DNA from: Bifidobacteriaceae bacterium
Lineage (GTDB): Bacteria > Actinomycetota > Actinomycetes > Actinomycetales > WQXJ01
DNA length: 6,051 bases
Direction of reading: 5' to 3'
NCBI GenBank assembly: GCA_031256885.1
Contig: JAIRPS010000176.1
Coordinates: 1 to 6,051, forward strand
Below the pieces are notes generated by a model. That model searched no databases. It worked only from the letters and a program-made list of their open reading frames with translations, and was not told the origin of the DNA. The position numbers were made by a program, and so were the translations under genes. The first letter of the stretch is position 1, and each line of letters opens with the position of its first letter. Positions 1 to 4,807 of the stretch are shown one piece after another.

Positions 1-393
1 CCGGTGCATTATGCCCGGTTGGCTGCTGAACAACTTGGCGGGACAGTCTTGCTGAAAGGTGCCGCCACCGTGGTAGCCGGCCAATGCCCCACCGTGTATG
101 TGCAGGCTGATGGCACGCCCTGGCTAGCCACTGCCGGTACCGGCGACGTACTAACCGGGTTGATTGGTGCGCTGCTAGCCGGGCATGGTTCCTCAGCGGC
201 CATTTCACCAGATGTACCAGTTCAGTTGGCAGCGTTAGCGGCCTTTGTGCATGGTCGGGCGGCTGAACGGGCGTCCGGTCACACGCAGGAAGCCGGCCGC
301 ACCCTCGGACCAATCGGTGCGCCAATCAGCGCGCTTGATGTTGCCGACGCCTTGCCGGCAACGATTGCCGATCTGTTGGCACGCCCCAACTAA
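1..393 (+). CDS. nnrD: ADP-dependent (S)-NAD(P)H-hydrate dehydratase, C-terminal part (5' truncated by window)
   Basis: The reading frame is open from the first base and ends at TAA 391-393. About 130 C-terminal residues are visible and the N-terminus lies outside the window. The ribokinase-like fold of the NnrD/YjeF C-terminal family is recognisable. There is a VLLKGAATVVAG strand-turn (window codons about 16-27), then a substrate strand (TVYVQADGTPWLATAG), then GTGDVLTGLIGALLAG, whose GTGD holds the conserved catalytic or anion-hole Asp (D48 counted from base 4). Known role of the family: cytosolic ADP- or ATP-dependent dehydration of the S form of hydrated NADH/NADPH (NADHX/NADPHX) back to the normal cofactor, paired with an epimerase. 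In many bacteria the epimerase is fused at the N-terminus as one YjeF-type protein, and the window cannot show whether that holds here. The GTG at base 4 is only an internal codon and should not be taken as the start. alr follows after 20 bases. Confidence 0.9.
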   Translation, partial: PVHYARLAAEQLGGTVLLKGAATVVAGQCPTVYVQADGTPWLATAGTGDVLTGLIGALLAGHGSSAAISPDVPVQLAALAAFVHGRAAERASGHTQEAGRTLGPIGAPISALDVADALPATIADLLARPN

Positions 394-401
394 GCAACCG
401 C

Positions 402-407
402 TTTAAT
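402..407 (+). promoter_or_regulatory. Candidate -10 hexamer TTTAAT for leaderless alr
   Basis: TTTAAT occupies bases -12 to -7 relative to the alr GTG at 414, so a transcript starting on the GTG would be leaderless. No Shine-Dalgarno sequence precedes the GTG (CTTTAATAAGCTA). A TTGGCA at 376-381 resembles a -35 element, but the spacer would be 20 bases, which is too long to be convincing. The hexamer lacks the A at position 2 of the TANNNT consensus, so it is the weakest of the four similar sites in this window. Confidence 0.35.
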
Positions 408-413
408 AAGCTA

Positions 414-1568
414 GTGACCAATAACGATTTCCCGGTGCGTGCGGTGATTGACCTCACCGCCATTCGGGATAACGCGGCCGAGTTGAAACGCCGTGCCGGT
501 AACGCCCAACTGATGGCAATAGTTAAAGCGAACGCTTACGGGCACGGGTTATTGCCCTGTGCCAGGGCTGCTTTGGCTGGTGGGGCCACCTGGCTGGGGG
601 CCGCCCAACTAACTGAGGCGCTCAGCTTACGTGCCGGCTTAGGCAATCAATCTGCACCATCGATTTTGAGTTGGCTTTATGCACCTGGTGCTGATTTTGC
701 TGGGGCTTTGCTGAATCAGATTGATTTGGGTGTTTCAGCGATTTGGGCCCTCAACGAGATCGCGGCGGCGGCTCGTCAAACCAATCAGGTAGCACGCATA
801 CACCTAAAGGTCGATTCTGGTTTAGGCCGCAGTGGTGCCACCGCAAAATCCTGGTTTGAACTGGTCACTAGTGCTTTAGGCTACCAAGCTGAAGGGCTGG
901 TTGAAGTGGTTGGTTGCTGGTCGCATTTTGCTTATGCTGACAATCCCACCCACCCAACAGTGCGCGCCCAACAGCAAGCTTTCGCTGCGGCCGTGGCTCA
1001 AGCTGAACAGATCGGTGCCCGGTTTACGGTGCGCCATTTAGCTAACTCAGCTGCTCTGCTGACCGGGGCCGACGCCTGTTGGGATATGGTGCGTCCCGGT
1101 TTGGCGTTGTACGGTCTTAGCCCCATCGCTGATTTAGCGCAGCCGCATCAGCTGGGTATTCGCCCGGCGATGCGTTTGGAAGCTGACCTGATCATGGTTA
1201 AAGCAGTATCCGCTGGGCAAGGTGTGTCCTATGGCCATACCTATATTGCGCCGCGCGACACGAAGCTTGGCTTAGTGCCAGCTGGTTATGCCGATGGCGT
1301 TGCCCGCCACGCCTCGAATCGTGCCTCAGTGCAGGTGGCTGGGCAGCGTTTACGGATTGCTGGGCGGGTTTGCATGGATCAGTTTGTGGTCGATTTAGGG
1401 CCCGATTCGACTGCTCAAAGCGGTGACCGGGTGATTCTGTTTGGACCAGGCGACCATGGTGAGCCAACCGCTGAAGACTGGGCTAACGACATCGGCACAA
1501 TTTCTTATGAAATAACTACGCGACTGCCAGCCCATCTCCACAGAGTGTATGTGGAGGGAAAAGGATGA
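414..1568 (+). CDS. alr: Alanine racemase (PLP-dependent)
   Basis: A 384-residue protein of normal length for the family. It interconverts L- and D-alanine in the cytosol and so supplies D-Ala for peptidoglycan. The PLP-binding lysine is K38 in AIVKANAYGHG. The TIM-barrel domain continues with KVDSGLGRSG (132-141, with R139 the substrate/PLP-contacting Arg), SHFA (170-173), HLANSAA (208-214) and MVRPGLALYG (225-234). The C-terminal beta domain carries the second catalytic residue Y273 (VSYGHTY), PAGYADG (289-295) and VCMDQ (319-323, substrate-pocket Met321). The start is GTG 414. It places VRAVIDLTAIRDN at the normal distance from the N-terminus, and it has no Shine-Dalgarno, which suggests leaderless translation. 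The stop overlaps the tsaE start by four bases (ATGA), so translational coupling to tsaE is likely. All key residues are present and the gene looks functional. Confidence 0.97.
   Translation: MTNNDFPVRAVIDLTAIRDNAAELKRRAGNAQLMAIVKANAYGHGLLPCARAALAGGATWLGAAQLTEALSLRAGLGNQSAPSILSWLYAPGADFAGALLNQIDLGVSAIWALNEIAAAARQTNQVARIHLKVDSGLGRSGATAKSWFELVTSALGYQAEGLVEVVGCWSHFAYADNPTHPTVRAQQQAFAAAVAQAEQIGARFTVRHLANSAALLTGADACWDMVRPGLALYGLSPIADLAQPHQLGIRPAMRLEADLIMVKAVSAGQGVSYGHTYIAPRDTKLGLVPAGYADGVARHASNRASVQVAGQRLRIAGRVCMDQFVVDLGPDSTAQSGDRVILFGPGDHGEPTAEDWANDIGTISYEITTRLPAHLHRVYVEGKG
1553..1558 (+). promoter_or_regulatory. Strong Shine-Dalgarno for tsaE
   Basis: GGAGGG lies at the end of alr, six bases before ATG 1565. 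It fixes the tsaE start and is the only convincing Shine-Dalgarno sequence in front of a gene in this window. Confidence 0.8.
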
Positions 1569-2062
1569 GTCAGGTTGGTGATTTTGTTTTACCAACTGCT
1601 TTACCAACTGCGCAGGCTACGCGCCAGTGGGGTGAGCGGTTGGCTAAACAATTGCGGGCGGGCGATTTGATTGTGCTAACCGGTCAATTAGGGGCTGGTA
1701 AAACCACGTTGGTGCAAGGAATTGGCCAGGGTTTAGCTGTTCGTGGGGCTATTACTTCACCAACTTTTATTGTTGCCCGGGCACACCGTTCAACAATTGG
1801 TGGACCAGATTTAATTCATGTTGATGCTTACCGAATTGGCAGTCTTGACGAGATTGATGCGCTTGACCTTGACAGTTCCCTGGAGCAGGCGGTTACCGTG
1901 GTTGAATGGGGTGAAGGTTTGGTTGAACAACTTAGCATGGAGCGGCTCGAAATTGCGATTGAACGCGCGCGCGGTACGGCTACCGGCCCAGCCGGCGAAC
2001 AACGCACTGTGCGTCTGCGTTGTTTTGGTGAACGTTGGCAAGGGCTGACATACCCCATATGA
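1565..2062 (+). CDS. tsaE: tRNA t6A biosynthesis ATPase TsaE (YjeE family)
   Basis: A 165-residue P-loop ATPase, typical in length for the family. It has the Walker A GQLGAGKTT (residues 40-48), the TSPTF switch (64-68), the HVDAYR strand (85-90, D87 Walker B-like) and VVEWGEG (112-118) with the conserved Trp115. TsaE binds the TsaB-TsaD heterodimer, and its ATP hydrolysis supports multi-turnover t6A37 synthesis on ANN-decoding tRNAs. ATG 1565 overlaps the alr stop and has a strong Shine-Dalgarno. Residues 9-16 are an LPTALPTA doublet encoded by a tandem 12-bp duplication just before the first helix. The tail after residue 130 (basic, then CFGERWQGLTYPI) is weakly conserved, as is usual. Unlike the tight spacing elsewhere in the cluster, 171 bases separate it from tsaB. 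Confidence 0.95.
   Translation: MSQVGDFVLPTALPTAQATRQWGERLAKQLRAGDLIVLTGQLGAGKTTLVQGIGQGLAVRGAITSPTFIVARAHRSTIGGPDLIHVDAYRIGSLDEIDALDLDSSLEQAVTVVEWGEGLVEQLSMERLEIAIERARGTATGPAGEQRTVRLRCFGERWQGLTYPI
1588..1611 (+). repeat. Perfect 12-bp tandem duplication inside tsaE
   Basis: TTTACCAACTGC occurs twice head to tail (1588-1599 and 1600-1611). It is in frame and adds one Leu-Pro-Thr-Ala unit to the TsaE N-terminus, ahead of the nucleotide-binding core. Identity is perfect, consistent with a recent replication-slippage event. Confidence 0.9.
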
Positions 2063-2094
2063 GCTGGTGGGGAGACCACGGCCGCCGCTGGGTG

Positions 2095-2152
2095 TTCAAC
2101 GCGAGGTTTGTTTCCTTTTAAGGCAGTTTTTGGAAACAAACCTCGCGTAGAA
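2095..2152. repeat. Long inverted repeat in the tsaE-tsaB gap
   Basis: The left arm 2099-2115 (ACGCGAGGTTTGTTTCC) is perfectly complementary to 2132-2148. A 16-base loop (TTTTAAGGCAGTTTTT) separates them. With one mismatch (A2098/A2149) the pairing extends to 2095-2115 with 2132-2152. It starts 32 bases after the tsaE stop. As RNA it would form a very stable hairpin. No T-run follows the right arm (TAGAATCTCT), nor the left arm on the other strand, so it is not a classical intrinsic terminator. It could be a U-less terminator, an mRNA-protecting hairpin, a dispersed palindromic repeat or a protein-binding palindrome. The sequence alone does not decide. Confidence 0.85.
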
Positions 2153-2187
2153 TCTCTTACATACACTGGTTGACGGGTGGTGGCAGT

Positions 2188-2216
2188 GCCAATCGAGCTG
2201 CTCGGATTGAGTTGGC
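2188..2216 (+). other. Second potential hairpin ahead of tsaB
   Basis: CAATCGAG (2190-2197) pairs with CTCGGATTG (2201-2209) with one bulged G and a three-base CTG loop. An overlapping longer-range option is GCCAA (2188-2192) with TTGGC (2212-2216). It ends six bases before the candidate TAGGGT element of tsaB. It could be a regulatory structure or operator, or chance; short imperfect hairpins are common. Confidence 0.35.
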
Positions 2217-2221
2217 TCCGG

Positions 2222-2227
2222 TAGGGT
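2222..2227 (+). promoter_or_regulatory. Candidate -10 hexamer TAGGGT for leaderless tsaB
   Basis: TAGGGT matches the actinobacterial TANNNT -10 consensus and sits exactly at -12 to -7 of GTG 2234. No recognisable -35 lies 16-18 bases upstream. The AGGG within it could instead act as a weak Shine-Dalgarno about eight bases from the GTG. Its TAG is also the in-frame stop that limits how far upstream tsaB can extend. Confidence 0.45.
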
Positions 2228-2233
2228 TGGCTT

Positions 2234-3106
2234 GTGGAATCGCTGAAAGATCGGGAAGCTGCGCATCGATTGGCGGGGAGCATACCCGCACTGGCTGGGC
2301 CAATCCTCAGTATTGATACATCAACAGGTGCGGCGGTGGGGTTGGTTGTTCCTGGTCAGCCGCCGCTGCGTTACTTGAGCGCTGATCCGCGCCGCCAAGT
2401 TGAAGATTTAGCCCCCTTGATCAGCCAAATTTTGGGCGATGCCGCACTCAGCCCCGGCGATTTAGCCGCCATTGCGGTGGGCACCGGCCCCGCCCCATAC
2501 ACCGGATTGCGGATTGGTTTGGCAACCGCCCAAAGTCTTGGTTTAGCGTTGCGCAAGCCAGTTATTGGTGTCTGTTCGCTTGATGTGTTGGCAGCTCAGG
2601 CACTTGATGTTCTGCCAGTCAAGGCAGACGATCTGCTGGTGGCAACCGGTGATGCTCGCCGCCGTGAGGTGTATTGGGCGACTTACCAAGTATGTCAGGC
2701 CAGCGCTGACCATGCCCCTTACCAGGTCAGCAATCCAAGCTCTCACAATGCAACCACTCAAGTTGCTGGCGATTGCCCGGATGAAACCAACGTGTTGATT
2801 AGTGGTGGCGGTGTTTGCTGCCGCCGGCTAGCTGGCCCCAATGTCAACCGTCCCCCGGATTTAGCGGCACAGTTAGCCAGTTTTCCGACGGTTCACCGGG
2901 CTGGCGGCGGTTGTTTGTTGTACCCGCAAGAATTGCCTTTGAGTGCCCAGGCACCGTCCCGACCGGACCCGGTGATGCTGATTAACCTGGCGGTTGCCCG
3001 GTATCAGCAGGGACAACCCACGCCAACCCGACCGCTCTATTTGCGCCGTCCGGACGCCCAAACGCCGGGCCGTCCCAAACGGGCCAGCCTGCCCACAACA
3101 CCATGA
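2234..3106 (+). CDS. tsaB: tRNA t6A biosynthesis scaffold protein TsaB (YeaZ family)
   Basis: An ASKHA-fold protein that dimerises with TsaD and is required for t6A37 formation; TsaB itself is not catalytic. Recognisable are ILSIDTSTGAAVGLVV (residues 24-39, first beta hairpin), QVEDLAPLI (55-63; the family usually has a His at the Q55 position), TGPAPYTGLRIGLATAQSLG (84-103, the signature helix), DARRREVYWA (140-149) and the C-terminal PLYLRRPDA (267-275). At 290 residues it is longer than the usual 210-240. The excess lies in an N-terminal leader of about 22 residues before the first strand, a polar loop at about 152-186 (QASADHAPYQVSNPSSHN onward) and a Pro-rich tail after 275. The start is uncertain. 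GTG 2234 has a -10-like element at the leaderless distance, and an in-frame TAG at 2222 blocks anything further upstream. TTG 2270 is an alternative. CTG 2291 has GGGGAG upstream and would give the family-like MAGPILSIDTS, but CTG starts are rare. The stop overlaps rimI (ATGA). Confidence 0.92.
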   Translation: MESLKDREAAHRLAGSIPALAGPILSIDTSTGAAVGLVVPGQPPLRYLSADPRRQVEDLAPLISQILGDAALSPGDLAAIAVGTGPAPYTGLRIGLATAQSLGLALRKPVIGVCSLDVLAAQALDVLPVKADDLLVATGDARRREVYWATYQVCQASADHAPYQVSNPSSHNATTQVAGDCPDETNVLISGGGVCCRRLAGPNVNRPPDLAAQLASFPTVHRAGGGCLLYPQELPLSAQAPSRPDPVMLINLAVARYQQGQPTPTRPLYLRRPDAQTPGRPKRASLPTTP

Positions 3107-3744
3107 CTGAGTTACAGCGCGGTTATGTTTTGCGACCAGCCACGGTTGCTGATGTGGCGACCGTCAACCAGCTGGAGCACACAATTTTCGGTGTTGAAGC
3201 TTGGAGCGAGCAGCAGGTGCTCGAAGAACTGACCAGGCCAGACCGGCACTATTTGCTGGCCGAGAGCAACCTGTCTAATCATCCCCCAACCGGCGAATCA
3301 TCCCCAGACTGGCGCAGTCAGCGCACTGGACTGAACCCGCCTGATGCTCCGCCTAGCGGCGAATCATCCCCAGACCGCCGCTGTCAGCGCACTGGACTGA
3401 ACCCGCCTGATGCTCTACCAACCGGCGAGCTGACCAGCGTTAACGGGATTGTTGGTTATGGCGGAGTTTTTCTAAGTGACGATGCCGACATCATGACTCT
3501 GGGGGTGGTTGAAGCGTGGCGGGGGCAAGGTATTGCGCGCGCTTTGCTGAAGCATCTGTTAGACAAAGCCCGGGCAGTTGGCTGCCGTGCTTGCTTGCTG
3601 GAAGTCAGGGCTGACAATTATCAAGCGATTGCTTTGTACCGTTCAGCTGGGTTTCAACAGGTTGGTTTGCGGCGTGGCTACTACTACCACAGCGGTGCAG
3701 ACGCCCTGACTATGCGCCTAGCGCTAGGCTCTGAGGATGCTTAG
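3103..3744 (+). CDS. rimI: GNAT N-alpha-acetyltransferase RimI with a repeat-containing insert
   Basis: RimI-type GNAT enzymes transfer acetyl from acetyl-CoA to protein N-termini. The named substrate is ribosomal protein S18, and actinobacterial RimI can have broader specificity. The core is intact: [11 protein letters not shown] (8-18), [11 protein letters not shown] (29-39), HYLLAES (49-55, beta2), IVGYGGVFL (116-124, beta3), TLGVVEAW then the acetyl-CoA P-loop RGQGIA (R140-A145), LEVRADN (166-172, conserved Glu167 and Asn172) and ALYRSAGF (177-184, catalytic-type Tyr179). At 213 residues it is about 55 longer than usual. The excess lies between beta2 and beta3 (about 56-114), normally a short turn, and is a polar Pro/Ser/Arg stretch containing two near-identical 22-residue units. 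ATG 3103 overlaps the tsaB stop by four bases and has no clear Shine-Dalgarno, so coupling to tsaB is likely. The 3' end overlaps tsaD by eight bases. The position between tsaB and tsaD supports the RimI call. Confidence 0.93.
   Translation: MTELQRGYVLRPATVADVATVNQLEHTIFGVEAWSEQQVLEELTRPDRHYLLAESNLSNHPPTGESSPDWRSQRTGLNPPDAPPSGESSPDRRCQRTGLNPPDALPTGELTSVNGIVGYGGVFLSDDADIMTLGVVEAWRGQGIARALLKHLLDKARAVGCRACLLEVRADNYQAIALYRSAGFQQVGLRRGYYYHSGADALTMRLALGSEDA
3283..3428 (+). repeat. 66-bp in-frame tandem repeat in rimI, two units plus a partial third
   Basis: Unit 1 is 3283-3348 and unit 2 is 3349-3414. By hand count they match at 60 of 66 positions; five of the six differences fall in the first half of the unit and the sixth at its middle. 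They encode 22-residue units beginning [10 protein letters not shown] and [10 protein letters not shown] and ending in an identical [10 protein letters not shown]. The period is a multiple of three, so the frame is kept. A third partial copy begins at 3415. Its CCAACCGGCGA (3418-3428) equals 3286-3296 at the left edge, exactly two periods away. CCGC-CTA-GCGG (3349-3359) makes a small palindrome at the unit junction, and CAGTC/GACTG in unit 1 another. This could be a minisatellite grown by slippage or a palindromic element accommodated in a surface loop. Confidence 0.92.
3725..3730 (+). promoter_or_regulatory. Candidate -10 hexamer TAGGCT for tsaD, inside the rimI end
   Basis: TAGGCT lies at -12 to -7 of ATG 3737, within the last codons of rimI. 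It is the same hexamer at the same distance as in front of guaA. No clear -35 is seen. A GAGG directly abutting the ATG is too close to be a useful Shine-Dalgarno. The AGG of the hexamer might serve as a minimal ribosome site, so the promoter reading is not proven. Confidence 0.4.
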
Positions 3745-4771
3745 CGAACCGGTTGTGTTGGGAGTTGAAACCTCCTGCGATGAGACGGGCATTGCTTTAA
3801 CCAAAGGTTTTAGTCTGCTTGCCCAGACGGTGGCTTCATCAATGGATGAGCATGCCCGTTTTGGTGGGATAGTCCCGGAAGTGGCTTCACGTGCCCATTT
3901 GGAAGCATTTGGGCCAACTTTAGCCAGCACGGTCAAGGATGCTGATCTGGATCAGTTGGATGCTGTGGCAGTGACCGCTGGCCCCGGGTTGATGGGGTCG
4001 TTGACGGTTGGCTTAGCCAGCGCAAAAGCTTTAGCCTTGGCGCTGGGCAAGCCGCTTTATGGTGTTAACCATGTGGTGGGCCATGCTTTGGTTGATCAAT
4101 TAGTTCACGGACCATTGCCGAGCCCAACATTAGCCCTGGTCGTCTCAGGCGGTCATACCTCATTGCTGATTATTGAGGGTGCGCAAATCACGGTGTTAGG
4201 CCAAACTTTGGACGATGCCGCTGGTGAAGCTTTTGACAAAATTGGCCGCCTGCTTGACTTGCCTTATCCGGGTGGCCCACAAATTGATCGTCTGGCTTGC
4301 ACTGGCAATAAGCAGGCAATCAGTTTTCCGCGCGGGTTAATGCGCCGCCAAGATTTAGAAAAGCATCCATATGATTTTTCTTTTTCTGGTTTGAAAACGG
4401 CTGTGGCAAGGTGGGTTGAAGCTTGCCGTGATGCTGGTCAGCCAGTTCCCCTCAACGATTTAGCGGCCAGCTTTGCTGAAGCTGTAGCTGATGTGCTGGT
4501 CCGCAAAACCTTGGCGGCTGCGCGCGCTTTGCACATTAATACTGTGGTGATTGGCGGCGGTTTTTCCGCTAATTCCCAATTGCGCGCTAAGGCCACCACT
4601 GCTTTTGCTGATGCTGGCATTGAACTGCGCATACCGCCCATCCGTTATTGCACAGACAATGGGGCAATGATCGCCGCAACCGGGGTGCATGCGATCATCC
4701 ATGGTTTGCCGGCATCGGATCTGACGATTGCTGCCGACTCGGCCATGGAACTGACCCGCCTGGTCGCCTGA
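3737..4771 (+). CDS. tsaD: tRNA N6-adenosine threonylcarbamoyltransferase TsaD (Kae1/Gcp/YgjD)
   Basis: The catalytic subunit of t6A synthesis. It transfers the threonylcarbamoyl group from TC-AMP to A37 of ANN-reading tRNAs, working with TsaB and TsaE in the cytosol. At 344 residues it has the normal length, and all hallmarks are present: [15 protein letters not shown] (7-21), [13 protein letters not shown] (44-56), [10 protein letters not shown] (80-89), the metal-binding HVVGH (H112, H116) with third ligand D307 in [10 protein letters not shown] (304-313), VSGGHTSLL (136-144), [15 protein letters not shown] (159-173), YPGGP (177-181), FSFSGLKTA (214-222) and [12 protein letters not shown] (272-283). 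ATG 3737 overlaps the rimI stop by eight bases, and [12 protein letters not shown] places strand 1 at the usual distance. A TAGGCT hexamer at -12 could give it an independent leaderless transcript besides read-through from rimI. Nothing in the protein looks broken. Confidence 0.97.
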   Translation: MLSEPVVLGVETSCDETGIALTKGFSLLAQTVASSMDEHARFGGIVPEVASRAHLEAFGPTLASTVKDADLDQLDAVAVTAGPGLMGSLTVGLASAKALALALGKPLYGVNHVVGHALVDQLVHGPLPSPTLALVVSGGHTSLLIIEGAQITVLGQTLDDAAGEAFDKIGRLLDLPYPGGPQIDRLACTGNKQAISFPRGLMRRQDLEKHPYDFSFSGLKTAVARWVEACRDAGQPVPLNDLAASFAEAVADVLVRKTLAAARALHINTVVIGGGFSANSQLRAKATTAFADAGIELRIPPIRYCTDNGAMIAATGVHAIIHGLPASDLTIAADSAMELTRLVA

Positions 4772-4795
4772 CTACGGTTTGGGCTGAGTAACCAG

Positions 4796-4801
4796 TAGGC
4801 T
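4796..4801 (+). promoter_or_regulatory. Candidate -10 hexamer TAGGCT for leaderless guaA
   Basis: TAGGCT lies in the 36-base gap after tsaD, at -12 to -7 of GTG 4808. It is identical to the element before tsaD. No Shine-Dalgarno stands at the normal distance apart from the AGG inside the hexamer, and no good -35 is visible. Its TAG is also an in-frame stop that excludes any start upstream of GTG 4808. Confidence 0.45.
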
Positions 4802-4807
4802 TACCGC

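Noticed and set aside
2099..2158. Inverted repeat as an ordinary rho-independent terminator
   Set aside because: No T-run follows either arm; the only T-rich stretches are in the loop. Kept as an inverted repeat of unknown role.
2170..2198. TTGACG (2170-2175) as a -35 box of a promoter before tsaB
   Set aside because: The hexamer is good, but 17 bases downstream reads TCGAGC, no usable -10, and the distance to TAGGGT (46 bases) is far too long.
1828..2283. Minus-strand open frame of about 150 codons across tsaE and the gap
   Set aside because: It is antisense to tsaE and the start of tsaB, runs through the inverted repeat, and has a Ser/Arg-rich composition with no recognisable motif. It is a shadow frame.
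3283..3428. CRISPR-like array or mobile-element ORF in rimI
   Set aside because: There are only two full tandem copies with no spacers. The repeat is in frame and coding, and no transposase or other gene is present.
3283..3428. Frameshift or pseudogene in rimI
   Set aside because: The frame stays open across the insert and the GNAT motifs after it are intact, so the gene looks functional.
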